A stretch of DNA of 64,000 nucleotides, taken from contig NZ_JAPEOZ010000001.1 in the NCBI RefSeq assembly GCF_026340655.1, positions 3,906,001-3,970,000 of the forward strand, in the 5' to 3' direction. The notes below the pieces were generated by a model that worked only from the letters and a program-made list of their open reading frames with translations, had not been told where the DNA came from and searched no databases. The position numbers and the translations under genes are program-made. Each line of letters opens with the position of its first letter. Position 1 is the first letter of the stretch. Of this stretch, positions 35,055 through 45,686 are shown piece after piece. The stretch is from Streptomyces sp. NBC_01275 (lineage in GTDB: Bacteria > Actinomycetota > Actinomycetes > Streptomycetales > Streptomycetaceae).

Positions 35055-37630
35055 CTACTCCGTGGCGATCGCGTTCAGGACGTTCATCCGGCCCGCCCGG
35101 AACGCCGGGATCAGGGCGGCGAACAGGCCCACGAACGCGGAGGCGACGAAGACGCCGATGATGGTCGGCCAGGGGATCTCGAGGACGTTCAGGCCCTCCA
35201 GGGCGAGGAGTTGCTGGGCGGTGGCGCCCCAGCCCATGCCCAGGCCGAGGCCGAGCAGTGCGCCGAAGAGGGCGATGACGACCGACTCCATGCGGATCAT
35301 GCGGCGCAGTTGGCGGCGGGAGAGGCCGATCGCGCGCATCAGGCCGATCTCCCGGGTGCGCTCCACCACCGACAGGGCGAGGGTGTTGACGACGCCGAGG
35401 ACCGCTACCACGATCGCGAGGGCCAGGAGGCCGTAGATCAGGTTCAGGAGCTGGCCGATCTGGTCCTTCAGGGCCTGCTTGTAGTCGGTCTGGTCGCGGA
35501 CGGTGTACTGCGGATAGTCGTGCAGGGCGGACTTGAGGGACGTGTAGGCGGCGTCCTGCTGACCGTCCTTCGCCGTGGCGAAGACCATCGCGTCCAGAGG
35601 CATCTTGTCGGCGGGCACGTACTTCGCGAGCGTCGCGATGGAGATGTACTTGGCGCCCGAGTCGACGACGTCGTCGCTGGTGGTGATCGCGCGGACCGTC
35701 AGGTGGGCCGTACCGCCGTCCTCGAAGTCGACCGTGATCTTCGAGCCCAGCCTGATGCCGTGGTCCTTCGCGAACTTCTCGTGGACGGACATGGAGTCCG
35801 GCAGGTAGGCGTCCTTGAGGTCGCCCGCGACGGTCTTCTTGTGCAGGTCCGTCGCGTACGTCGGGTCGGCCGCCGTGATGTCGGTGTCCTTGAGCGTCTT
35901 GCCGTCGGGGGTGGTGTAGTCGGCCTCGAGGGCCTTGTACTCGGTGACCCGCTCCAGACCAGGCGTCTTCTTCACCGCCTGCACGGCCTGCGGGGTGATC
36001 AGCTGCCCGCCGTCGTTCTGGATGATGAAGTCGGTGCCCACGGTCTTGTCCAGCTCATCGGTGGCCGAGGCGACCATCGAGGAGCCGACCACCGACAGGC
36101 AGGCGACCAGGGCCAGGCCGATCATCAGGGCAGCGCCCGTGGCGCCCGTACGGCGCGGGTTGCGCAGTGCGTTGCGCTCGGCCATGCGCCCTACCGGGCC
36201 GAAGGCCCGCAGCAGGACCGCGCCGAGGACGCGGACCACGCCGCTCGCCAGCAGCGGGCCGATCACCACGAAGCCGATCAGGCTCAGCACCACGCCCAGG
36301 CCCAGCCAGAGCGAGCCCTCGGTCGCCTTGTCGGCGGTGGAGGCGAGGTAGAGGCCGAGGCCTCCGCCGCCGGTGAGGAGCAGGCCGAGCACGGCCCGTA
36401 CGGCGCCGGCCTTGGCGTCGGCCGGGGCGCCTGCGTCGCGCAGGGCGGCCATCGGGGAGACCTTGCCGGCGCGGCGGGCCGGGAGGTACGCGGCCAGCAC
36501 CGTGACGACTATGCCGAGGACCATGCCGATCACCGGGGTCGTCCAGGCCACGGTCAGATCGTCGGTGGACAGGTTCATGCCGGTCAGGCTCATGAGCCTC
36601 ATCAGGCCGACCGCGATGCCGACGCCCGCGCCGACGCCGAGGACCGAGCCGACCACGCCCAGGAGCAGCGCCTCGGCCAGGACCGAGCGGTTGACCTGCT
36701 TGCGCGACGACCCGATGGCGCGCATCAGGCCGATCTCCCGGGTGCGCTGGGCGACCAGCATCGAGAAGGTGTTGATGATCAGGAAGATGCCGACCAGGAA
36801 GGCGATCCCGGCGAAGCCGAGCATCGCGTACTTCATCACGTTCAGGAAGTCGCCCACGTCCGCGCGGTTGGCGTCGGCGGTCTCCTTGGCGGTCTGCACC
36901 TTGTAGGCGGCGCCGATCTCGGCCGCCACGTTCTTCTTCAGCTGCGCGTCGCTCACTCCGGCCGCGGCCGTGACGTTGACGTTCGTGTACACGTCCGACT
37001 CGCCTACGAGCGTCTGCTGGGCGGTCTTCGTGTCCAGGTAGAAGATCGCCGCGCCGGGGTTGGTGACGGTGAAGGCGGCGATGCCGGTGATCTTCGCGGT
37101 GTGCGTGCCGACCGCGCTGATCACGCCGATCTCGTCGCCGAGCTTCAGGCGGTGCTTGTCGGCGGTGTCCGCGTCGATCATGATCTCGCCGGAGCCCCGG
37201 GGGGCCGCGCCGGAGGTGATCTTCATAGTGCGGGCTTCGTTGGCGTTCCAGCTGCCGACGATGGTCGGCGCGCCGCTGGACGGCGACAGGTTGTCCTTGT
37301 CGGCGTCGACGACGGTCACGGAACTCGAGAAGACGGTCCCCTCCGCCGACTTCACCCCTGGCGCCTTGCGGACCTCGCCGAGCACGGAGGCCGGCATGAC
37401 CGGCGGCTTTCCGTTGCCGGAGATGGTCTCGCCGGTGTCCGAGGCGCTCTTCGCGCTCACCGTCACATCGGAGGAGGTGGCGGCGAACAGCTTGTCGAAG
37501 GTGGTGTTCATCGTGTCGGTGAAGACGAGCGTCCCGCAGACGAACGCGACCGACAGCAGGACCGCCACGGCCGACAGGGCCATGCGTCCCTTGTGCGCGA
37601 AGAAGTTGCGCATCGAGGTCTTCATGACGG

Positions 37631-37634
<4 letters not shown>
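35055..37634 (-). CDS. ABC transporter permease with two FtsX-like domains (second system)
   Basis: An 859-aa membrane subunit, paralogous to the permease at 7279-9807. It has an N-terminal helix (about 16-38), a large outer domain, and an FtsX block with coupling loop TREIGLMRAIGSSRKQV. A middle helix bundle and a second outer domain are followed by a C-terminal FtsX block with TREIGLMRAIGLSRRQL. ATG 37634 overlaps the stop of the ATPase gene (ATGA), so translation is coupled; a second ATG is at 37625. The frame continues upstream inside the ATPase gene but that part is out-of-frame shadow. Substrate unknown. Confidence 0.93.
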
Positions 37635-38419
<785 letters not shown>

Positions 38420-38911
38420 GGTAAGTCTCCTATGTCGGAAATGAAGGAGCAGCAATGAGCTGCGTTTCGGTGTGGTTCGGTGCGGTGAGTCAGCGAGTTG
38501 CGCTACGTCGATGAGTCTGTCGGCGGGAGGGGGTCCGGCGCGCTGGTGCTCGGGCCCCTCTTCGCAGGGGGTTAACCCCACCCCCCTCCGGCGGGGAAGC
38601 CGCCCCCGTCGGCATAAAGCCAGGTTAAGGACGGGAGCGGCCCCTTCTCCTCCTCCGGGGGTACCAGGTCCCCCCGATCCGTAGTGCGGAGGGACCCTTA
38701 GGGGCTGTCCACCGACGGGTGGAGCGTCTCTCGGGGGCGCCTCCACCCTCCGGCCCACGCCCCGGCCTCCTCCGGCCCGCTCTCCGGCCCTCTCCCCAGT
38801 CCGTTCTCCGGTCTGCCGAGGCTGCGCCCTCCCGTGGCGTGAAGGTCAAGTGGGAAGCTGTCGTCCGGCAGATAGGTGCAAGGGGCAACGGGGCGCGGGG
38901 GAGGACTTCCG
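38420..38911. other. Divergent intergenic region (492 bp)
   Basis: This separates the ABC operon from the MFS gene. It holds a perfect palindrome GGGGTTAACCCC (38568-38579) and a small stem TCCACC/GGTGGA (38708-38723). Promoters for both directions should be here, but no -35/-10 pair is convincing. I see no coding frame with a ribosome binding site in it. Confidence 0.4.
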
Positions 38912-40480
38912 GTGGGCGGTACGAAATCGGCGGCACGGGGCGCCGCACGGCGCACCGCGACCCGCGGGCGGGGCGCGGTCGTCGCGGCCCTCATGCTCGC
39001 GATGGCGCTCGCGGCGCTGGACTCCACGATCGTCTCCACGGCCGTCCCGCAGATCGTCGGCGACCTCGGCGGGTTCTCCGTCTTCTCCTGGCTGTTCTCC
39101 GGCTATCTGCTCGCCGTGACGGTCACCCTGCCCGTCTACGGCAAGCTCTCCGACACCTTCGGCCGCAAGCCGGTGCTGGTCACCGGCGCGGCCGTCTTCC
39201 TGCTCGGCTCGCTGCTGTGCGCGCTCGCCTGGAACATGGCGGCGCTGATCGCGTTCCGCGTCGTGCAGGGGCTGGGCGGCGGGGCGCTGCAGGGCACGGT
39301 GCAGACGCTCGCCGCCGACCTGTATCCACTGGAGGAACGCCCCAAGATCCAGGCGAAGTTGTCCACGGTGTGGGCGGTGTCGGCGGTCGCGGGCCCGGGG
39401 CTCGGCGGGGTCCTGGCGGCGTACGCGGACTGGCGGTGGATCTTCCTGGTCAACCTGCCCATAGGGGCCGCAGCGCTGTGGCTGATCGTCCGTCATCTGC
39501 ACGAGCCCGCCCGCGACTCGACGGCAGGCGACTCGACGGCCCGGGATTCGACGGCCCGGGATTCGACGGCCCGGGATTCGACGCCACGCGCGCGTGTCGA
39601 CTGGGCGGGCGCGCTCGCCGTGTTCGCGTGCGGCGGGGTGCTGCTGGCGGCGCTGGTGCAGGGCGGGGTGGCCTGGCCGTGGCTGTCGGGGCCCTCGCTC
39701 GCCCTGTTCGGCACGGGGCTGGCGCTGGCCGGTCTCGTCGTCGTCATCGAGCGCCGGGCCGCGGAGCCGATCATCCCCGGCTGGGTCTGGCGTCGCCGTA
39801 CGATCGCCGCGGTCAACCTCGCGCTGGGCGCGCTGGGCCTGCTGATGGTGGCCCCCACGGTGTTCCTGCCGACGTACGCCCAGTCGGTGCTGGGGCTGGC
39901 TCCCGTGGCCGCCGGATTCGTGCTGTCCGTCTGGACGTTGAGCTGGCCGGTGTCGGCGGCGCTGAGCCAGCACGTGTACCGGCGGATCGGTTTCCGCAAC
40001 ACGGCGCTGATCGGGATCGGGGCGGCGGCGCTGATCCTGCTGGCGTTCCCGTTCCTGCCGTATCCGGGACAGGCCTGGCAGCCGACGCTGCTGATGCTGC
40101 TGCTGGGCGGCGCGCTGGGGCTGTTCCAGCTGCCGCTCATCGTGGGCGTGCAGTCGACGGTGGGATGGGCGGAACGCGGTACGACGACCGCGTCCGTCCT
40201 CTTCTGCCGGCAGACCGGGCAGACGATCGGCGCGGCCGTCTTCGGAGCGATCGCCAACGGCGTGCTGGCCGCACGCCTCGGCGGCGCGAGCGACCTGGAC
40301 TCCGTCACCCGCGCCCTCGACGCCGGCACCGCCCCCGAGGCCACCCGGCACGCCATCGCGAGCGCCGTGCACGCCGTCTACCTCGGAGCCGCGTGCGCCG
40401 CCGCGTGCGCCTTCCTGGTGCTGCTGTGCGTGGCGCCGCGCCGGTTCCCGGTGCTGCAGAACACGGAAACCGGCGACTGA
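38912..40480 (+). CDS. MFS multidrug exporter, DHA2-like
   Basis: A 522-aa drug:proton antiporter-type membrane protein. The first helix begins near residue 24; motif A is GKLSDTFGRKPV (about 80-91), and motif C-like AVAGPGLGGVLA is in helix 5. The length and helix count suggest 14 helices, as in DHA2 transporters. The central cytoplasmic loop (about 200-226) contains five tandem RDSTA-like pentapeptides encoded by exact 15-bp repeats, so loop length probably varies between strains. GTG 38912 is preceded by GGAGG at 8-nt spacing. No TetR or MarR regulator is adjacent. The exported compound is unknown. Confidence 0.92.
   Translation: MGGTKSAARGAARRTATRGRGAVVAALMLAMALAALDSTIVSTAVPQIVGDLGGFSVFSWLFSGYLLAVTVTLPVYGKLSDTFGRKPVLVTGAAVFLLGSLLCALAWNMAALIAFRVVQGLGGGALQGTVQTLAADLYPLEERPKIQAKLSTVWAVSAVAGPGLGGVLAAYADWRWIFLVNLPIGAAALWLIVRHLHEPARDSTAGDSTARDSTARDSTARDSTPRARVDWAGALAVFACGGVLLAALVQGGVAWPWLSGPSLALFGTGLALAGLVVVIERRAAEPIIPGWVWRRRTIAAVNLALGALGLLMVAPTVFLPTYAQSVLGLAPVAAGFVLSVWTLSWPVSAALSQHVYRRIGFRNTALIGIGAAALILLAFPFLPYPGQAWQPTLLMLLLGGALGLFQLPLIVGVQSTVGWAERGTTTASVLFCRQTGQTIGAAVFGAIANGVLAARLGGASDLDSVTRALDAGTAPEATRHAIASAVHAVYLGAACAAACAFLVLLCVAPRRFPVLQNTETGD
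39511..39585 (+). repeat. Five tandem 15-bp repeats inside the MFS gene
   Basis: Units begin at 39511, 39526, 39541, 39556 and 39571; units three and four are identical (CGGGATTCGACGGCC). They encode (R/G)DSTA or RDSTP five times, in frame, in a hydrophilic loop. Confidence 0.95.
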
Positions 40481-40483
40481 CAC

Positions 40484-40558
40484 AGCCCGCACGCCCGCAC
40501 GCCCGGCGCACAAGGTCGCGCAGGGCGCACAGAGCACACAAGGCGCACAGAGCGCCTT
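40484..40558. repeat. Degenerate repeats after the MFS stop codon
   Basis: Short units of the type GCCCGCAC and GGCGCACAAGG recur irregularly (about 16-19 bp apart) right after the MFS TGA. No hairpin terminator is seen in the stretch. Confidence 0.5.
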
Positions 40559-40592
40559 CTGCGCCGCCGCGTTCACCTTCCGGAGCCGACGG

Positions 40593-41477
40593 TCACTTCA
40601 CCGTGCCCCCCGTGAGCGCTCTCAGGCTGTCCTGCACCTGGTCCATGTGCGCCTGTACGTCATCCCAGCGTTCGCTGTGTTTGCGCAGCACCCGTTCCGT
40701 CTCCCGGGCGATGCGGTCCTCCTTGAGGCGGGCCTCGGCGAGGATCTGGGCGGCCAGCGCGCGTGCCTCCTCCTGGCGCTGACGTGAGGACTCCTCGGCC
40801 GCGGCGAACTCCCGCTGCGCCTCGGCCAGGGTCTCCTCGGCACGGGCCACCGCCCGGGCATGGTGCGCGTCGAGGGCTGCGGCCCGTTCGACGGCCTCGC
40901 GCTCCGCCGCCGCCCACCGCTCGGCCTGCTCCTTCTTCGGCTCGACGAGCAGGCCGGCGGTGCCCTGCCGTACCTCGCGCAGGGCCGCGAGCGCCTCGCT
41001 GCGGAACTCCTTCACCTTGTGCCGGGCACTGACTCGGATCCCGTGCGCCTCGGCGCGCATGGCTTGCATCCGCCGACGGGTGTGCTCCCTGGCCTCCGCG
41101 CGGATCGCGTCCGCCTCTTCCTGCGCCGCCCGGCGCACGCTGGCAGCGCGCGCCTCGGCCTGCGCGACCTGCTCCTCCGCTTCGCGCCGGGCACGTTCGC
41201 GTACGTCCGCCGCCTCTTCCTGGACGAGCTCGAAAACGCGCCGTGCGCGCTCCCCGAGGCTGTCGTACGCCTGCGGCCCGATCCGCGCCACGGCCTCACG
41301 CAACCGCTCGGCCTCCACCACCATCTCCTTGGCGAACACGGTGAGCCGGGCGACCCGCTCCCAGGCGGCGTTGCGTTCGGCGGAGAGCGCAGCGGTGTAC
41401 GCCTCGACCTGTTTGGGCCAGTAGCCGCGCCCACGAACGGTCACGAACCCCGGCGGTGACACCCTTGTGCTGCTCAT
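40593..41477 (-). CDS. Coiled-coil protein (annotated cellulose-binding-like in relatives)
   Basis: A 294-aa protein that is almost entirely coiled coil from about residue 40 to 280, rich in Glu, Arg and Ala with many EEA and RREAEEQ heptads. The N-terminus PPGFVTVRGRGYWPKQVEAYTAALSAERNAAWERVARL resembles proteins that Streptomyces annotations call cellulose-binding, and also DivIVA/Scy/FilP-type filament proteins. No signal or membrane segment is present, so a cytoskeletal or polar scaffold role is possible but unproven. ATG 41477 follows GAGAGGGG. A terminator lies between it and the toxin-type cluster. Confidence 0.82.
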   Translation of the reverse strand: MSSTRVSPPGFVTVRGRGYWPKQVEAYTAALSAERNAAWERVARLTVFAKEMVVEAERLREAVARIGPQAYDSLGERARRVFELVQEEAADVRERARREAEEQVAQAEARAASVRRAAQEEADAIRAEAREHTRRRMQAMRAEAHGIRVSARHKVKEFRSEALAALREVRQGTAGLLVEPKKEQAERWAAAEREAVERAAALDAHHARAVARAEETLAEAQREFAAAEESSRQRQEEARALAAQILAEARLKEDRIARETERVLRKHSERWDDVQAHMDQVQDSLRALTGGTVK

Positions 41478-41599
41478 TCTGTAGCCCCTCTCCACCAGAC
41501 GACGCGAAATAATGATTTCCCGCATATCTTGATGTGTCGGGCGTAAGCGTTCATAACGCGACACTCCGCGCATAGGTCACAAGCAATTCCGTACACAAA

Positions 41600-41635
41600 A
41601 GGGCCGGGCCCGGTCACACGACCAGGCCCGGCCCT
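41600..41635. terminator. Hairpin terminator of the toxin-type operon
   Basis: AGGGCCGGGCC plus GGTC (41600-41614) pairs with GACC plus GGCCCGGCCCT (41620-41635) with one mismatch and a 4-5 nt loop. It is just downstream of the SUKH-4/deaminase gene. Confidence 0.88.
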
Positions 41636-41663
41636 CCACACACGCGTCAGCGGGACAAACGCG

Positions 41664-44540
41664 TCACAGCAGCCCGTCCCACATCTGCTCCAGCAGCACC
41701 GACCACCAGCTCTCCGGCGAACCGAGCGCCGCCGGGTCCAGCGAGGCCAACTGCGCCTGGAAGTCGACGGTCCAGCGGCCCGCCTGCTCCTGGTTCAGCC
41801 CGAACCGCAGCCGCCACATCCGCCCGAGCAACGCCAGACAGCGCGCGAACTCCGGCAGCCCGGTGTTCACGAACTGCGGCGGTACGGGCGCACCGCCCGG
41901 CCCCGCCTCCACGGGCACGGCGACGATGTTCGCCGTCCCGTACTGCACGCAGATCGCCTTGCCGAAGTCGCTGCCCATGACGAGGTACGACCCCGCGTCC
42001 GAGGCCGGCTGCACACCGCGCTCCGCCGCCAGCTCCGCCAGCGTCGGCACCGGCCGCCCCGGCTGGGCCTGCGCCCAGAAGAACGGACCCATGTCCGCCG
42101 GCAGACCCGCCACCACCAGCGTGTGCGCCACGACCGGCGGGACGCCCTGCCGGGACACCGCGGCCTGCTCGAACCGGAACACCCCCGGCCCGAACGCGGC
42201 CGCCAGCTCCTGCCCGATCCCCTCCGGCGGAATCGGCGGCGCCGGCTGCACCGGCGGCAACGGCGCCCGCACCGGCCCCGGCCGCGCGGGACCGTCGGCC
42301 ACCTGATGCAACTCGCCCTGGTGCACCAGCAGCTGCTGCATGCCCTGCTGCCGGCTCGCGTGATCCGTGCCGTACGGCGCGATGCTCGTGATGCGCGCCT
42401 GCGGCCACTGCTCCCGGATCATCCGCGCGCAGTACGCGCCCGGCAGCTCGCACGACTCCAGCTCGGTGTGCAGCTCCAGCACCTGGTCCGGGGGCACGTT
42501 CATCGCCCGCAGCTCGTGGAAGATCTGCCACTCCGGGTGCGGGGTCCCCGGCGCGGAGCGCCGGATCAGCTGCTGCTCCGAACCGTCCTGCGCGCGATAG
42601 CGCAACACGGCCTGATAGCCCGGGCCCACCGTCGGCAGCCCCGGCTGCTGCGGATACCCGTACGCCGGAGGCTGCCCCGGCACCGGGCCGCCCGGCGGCG
42701 GCATCGCACCCGGCGGCATACCGGGAGCGCCCGGAAACCCGGGGGCGCCGGGAGCACCGGGGGCGCCGGGGACGTACGGCGGCGGAGGCGCGCCGGGACC
42801 GCCCGCCGCGGGTCCGGCCAGCATGGTCTGCGCGTGGTGCACCGCACCCTGCGCGCCTCCTGCGGAGCCGGGAGCCTGCGGTGCGCCCGGGACGCCGGGG
42901 GCGCTTGGGGGCATGCCCGGGGCGTTCGGAGGCTGCGGCGCGCCTCCTGCGCCAGGCCCACCCGGACCGCCAGGTCCGCCCGGCCCCATCCGACCGGGGC
43001 CGGCGAGCATCGTGGCGGCGTGGTGCACCCCGCCGGGCGGCGTACCGTCGGGCGGATTCGGGCCGGCGGGAGCGCCCGGACCACCCTGCGCGCCGGGCGC
43101 GTTGGGCGCACCCGGAGCACTCGGTGCACCCGGAGCACCCGGAGCACCCGGAGCACCGGGCCCGCCCGGACCCGCCGGACCGTCGGAGTCGAGGGCCGAC
43201 ACCATCCGTGTGGGCACGTACCCGCCCGCCGAAGCGCCGGGCGCGCCCGGAGCCGAAGGCGCGGGCGGCGGAGGCGGCGGCGTACCGCCCGGCCGCGCGC
43301 CCGGCGTACCCGGAGCGCCCGGCGGAGGCGGCGGCGTCGATCCACCACCACGCGCCGCCCGACGCGGAGGCGGCGCCGCCTTGCTGGTCGCGGCGTCGGC
43401 GATGTCACCGGCGTTCGGCGCGAGCGGCCGCCCCGGCCCGGACGAACCGGACGGAGGCTGCGGCGCGCCCGCACCCTGCGGATAGCCGTAGGAAGCGCCC
43501 GGCGGAGGCGTGCCCTGCGACGGGGACGGAACGGGGGGCGGGGGCGGAGGCGTGCCGGGACCGCCCGGACCCTGTCGGTGCCCCTGCTGCCCCTGCTGCC
43601 CCTGCTGCCCCTGCTGCCCCTGCGGATAGCCGTACGACGAAGGAGCCGGACCGCCCGGCGGAGGCGTGCTCCCCGGCGCACCCGGACCGCCCGGACCACC
43701 CGGACCGCCCTGCCCCCCTGGTCCGCCCGGACCACCAGGCGTCCCAGGCGCCCGAGGCGTTCCCGGCGTGCCGCCGAACGCCGGTGCGATCGCCGTCGGC
43801 GGGAGCTGGCTGCCGCCCGAGATCAGCTCCGTCTTGTCGCCCGCGGAGGCCGCCGGGACGTCGAAGTCGTCGGCACCGCTCAGCGGCGGGGCGAACACGG
43901 TCGCGGGCAGCGGCACGGAACGGTCGTCGCCGACGTCGGCGTTGGTGTCCGTCCCCGTCCAGGGCGTCGCCCCGACGGGAACGGCGGGCGCGCTCGGAGC
44001 GGGCCCCGTCGGCACCCCGGCCTGCGTCTGCGGAAGCGAGGGATCGACGGCGAACCCACCCCGGACACCAGCACCCGCACCCGCACCAGAACCCGCACCC
44101 ACGCCGGAGGCGGCAGCACCGGAGTCGGCACCCCCGTTCCCCCGCCGATCCGGGATCCCCAGCTTGTCCGCCGCCTCCTGCAACCACTCCGGCGGCGACA
44201 GCAGGAACGACGTCTGGTTCAGGTCGACCCGGGCCGCAGGCGCCGGGGGCGCGTCCGCGGGGGCGTCGGGACGGCCGTACTCCTCCTCGTAGCGGCGGAC
44301 GACCTCGCCCACCGGCAGCGCGGGCCACAGCGTGGCCTCGCCGCTGTCGCGGGCGATCACCAGGCGCTGCGCGCCCCCGTCCGAGCGCGGACCCTCCGCC
44401 CGGTCCTCGGCCCACACCACGAACCCGAGTTCGAACTCCCGTACCCGCACCTCACGATGCTGGTACGCCGGAACGTCCCCGTTGATCCACTCTTCCGCAC
44501 GCTCCTGCGCCTGCGCGAACGTCACCATCGTCCCGCTCAC
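41664..44540 (-). CDS. Multidomain toxin-immunity protein: Imm35-like, collagen-like linker, deaminase-like and SUKH-4-like domains
   Basis: A 958-aa protein with parts seen in polymorphic toxin systems. Residues about 1-95 (FAQAQERAEEWIN, RLVIARDSGEATLWPALPVGEVVRRYEEEY) resemble Imm35/YrhB. A Pro/Gly linker with collagen-like GPGGP repeats and two HHA-TMLAGP motifs spans about 150-640. Residues about 640-765 look like a deaminase-fold domain: YRAQDGSEQQLIRRSAPGTP, then HTELESCELPGAYC, where a His-x-Glu is followed by two Cys, and APYGTDHASRQQGM. The last 190 residues look like a SUKH-4 immunity domain ending in WWSVLLEQMWDGLL. No secretion signal is seen. GTG 44540 overlaps the upstream stop (GTGA); ATG 44528 is an alternative. 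Confidence 0.8.
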   Translation of the reverse strand: MSGTMVTFAQAQERAEEWINGDVPAYQHREVRVREFELGFVVWAEDRAEGPRSDGGAQRLVIARDSGEATLWPALPVGEVVRRYEEEYGRPDAPADAPPAPAARVDLNQTSFLLSPPEWLQEAADKLGIPDRRGNGGADSGAAASGVGAGSGAGAGAGVRGGFAVDPSLPQTQAGVPTGPAPSAPAVPVGATPWTGTDTNADVGDDRSVPLPATVFAPPLSGADDFDVPAASAGDKTELISGGSQLPPTAIAPAFGGTPGTPRAPGTPGGPGGPGGQGGPGGPGGPGAPGSTPPPGGPAPSSYGYPQGQQGQQGQQGQQGHRQGPGGPGTPPPPPPVPSPSQGTPPPGASYGYPQGAGAPQPPSGSSGPGRPLAPNAGDIADAATSKAAPPPRRAARGGGSTPPPPPGAPGTPGARPGGTPPPPPPAPSAPGAPGASAGGYVPTRMVSALDSDGPAGPGGPGAPGAPGAPGAPSAPGAPNAPGAQGGPGAPAGPNPPDGTPPGGVHHAATMLAGPGRMGPGGPGGPGGPGAGGAPQPPNAPGMPPSAPGVPGAPQAPGSAGGAQGAVHHAQTMLAGPAAGGPGAPPPPYVPGAPGAPGAPGFPGAPGMPPGAMPPPGGPVPGQPPAYGYPQQPGLPTVGPGYQAVLRYRAQDGSEQQLIRRSAPGTPHPEWQIFHELRAMNVPPDQVLELHTELESCELPGAYCARMIREQWPQARITSIAPYGTDHASRQQGMQQLLVHQGELHQVADGPARPGPVRAPLPPVQPAPPIPPEGIGQELAAAFGPGVFRFEQAAVSRQGVPPVVAHTLVVAGLPADMGPFFWAQAQPGRPVPTLAELAAERGVQPASDAGSYLVMGSDFGKAICVQYGTANIVAVPVEAGPGGAPVPPQFVNTGLPEFARCLALLGRMWRLRFGLNQEQAGRWTVDFQAQLASLDPAALGSPESWWSVLLEQMWDGLL

Positions 44541-45529
44541 TCCCCCGCGCCGACGGACGCCACCGGCACCGCACGCGCGAACCCGCCGTCCACCATCAGA
44601 TTCGCCACCGTCTCCAACTCCGGCGGATTGCCGGCCAGCCGCGACAGGAACACGTCGAAGTCCTCACCGCACGGCAGCAGCAGCCGCCCCATGCGCTCCG
44701 CGGGCGACCACGCCGGATCCACGTCCCGCGCATCGTCGTAGGCGCAGAACCACACCGAGCCGGTCCGCTCGCCCTTCACCTTCACGGCCAGCAGCCCGCC
44801 CTGCACGAAGGCGACGCCCAGGAAGTCCTTCGTCAGGTGATCGCGCAGACACTTGTTCACATAGACCAGGTCGTTGACGGCCGCCTCGTCCCGCACCGTG
44901 AAGAACGGCTGGTCCACCAGCAGCCCCAACTCCGCGTCCAGCGCCGCCCCGACCGGAGCACAGCCGCCGGCCGCCTTCAGGAACGACCGGTACGCGCCCG
45001 GCAGCCGATACCCGAGGTCCTCCTCGACCCCCTGCACCTGCTGCTCCGTCACCGCACCGCCCGACTTCGGCAGCCCGAAGTGCGCCGGACGCGTCTCCTG
45101 CAACGGCCGCGTCCCGCGCTTGCCGTGGTCCACCAGCGCCGTCGCCACCCCGCCGTGGTGCCGCAGCAGCGCCTTCACCTCGACCGGAACCAACTCCAGC
45201 CGCCGCGAGCCCACCACGTGATGCCACGTCCAACCGTGCGGAGTCGCCACGTTCGCGACCGTGTCCCACAACGCGTGTCCCGACGCCGCCAGCGCCGCGT
45301 TCGCCGACACGTAGTCCGTCAGCCGCAACTCGTCGACGCCGAAACCCTCCGGCGGCTCCGCGATCTCCGCGATCGCCCGGGCATAGGGCGAGAACACCGG
45401 GTAGCCCCGCTCGTCCATCCGGACCCCACGCGGGTGGCGTGCGGCCCGGACCGGGTCCGGGAAGTGCACGACCTGCCCGGCATAGGCCGCGTTCGGCGGC
45501 GCGGCGTGCCCGAGCCGACCTGTCGTCAT
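44537..45529 (-). CDS. WHH-type HNH nuclease domain fused to SUKH/SMI1-KNR4 domain
   Basis: A 330-aa protein. Residues about 30-127 match toxin-tip HNH nucleases: HPRGVRMDERGYPVFSPYA, then GWTWHHVVGSRRLELVPVEV and LLRHHGG. The WHH motif (102-104) is intact, but the position usually His in the LVPxxxH segment is Lys119, so activity may be lost. Residues about 160-300 are a SMI1/KNR4 (SUKH-1) immunity fold (TEQQVQGVEEDLGYRLPGAYRSFLKAAGG). Toxin-type and antidote-type domains therefore share one chain. ATG 45529 is preceded by AGGGGG. Its stop overlaps the next gene's start. It is divergent from the YwqJ-type deaminase gene. Confidence 0.82.
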   Translation of the reverse strand: MTTGRLGHAAPPNAAYAGQVVHFPDPVRAARHPRGVRMDERGYPVFSPYARAIAEIAEPPEGFGVDELRLTDYVSANAALAASGHALWDTVANVATPHGWTWHHVVGSRRLELVPVEVKALLRHHGGVATALVDHGKRGTRPLQETRPAHFGLPKSGGAVTEQQVQGVEEDLGYRLPGAYRSFLKAAGGCAPVGAALDAELGLLVDQPFFTVRDEAAVNDLVYVNKCLRDHLTKDFLGVAFVQGGLLAVKVKGERTGSVWFCAYDDARDVDPAWSPAERMGRLLLPCGEDFDVFLSRLAGNPPELETVANLMVDGGFARAVPVASVGAGE

Positions 45530-45686
45530 GGCGGTTGCCCCCTGCGGCATTCTGTACGGCCCGCAGCGGCCGGTTCCGCTTCCGGACCCGACCCGCCACG
45601 CCCCGTATCGACTGTCTCCAACGGTCTCCAACGCGCGCCGACCGCGCGCATCACGGTGCCGACAGCCTATGCGGTACGACGACACC

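Noticed and set aside
43660..43750. Collagen-like repeat as a separate gene
   Set aside because: The GPGGP run lies within one open frame whose both ends have recognisable domains, so it is a linker.
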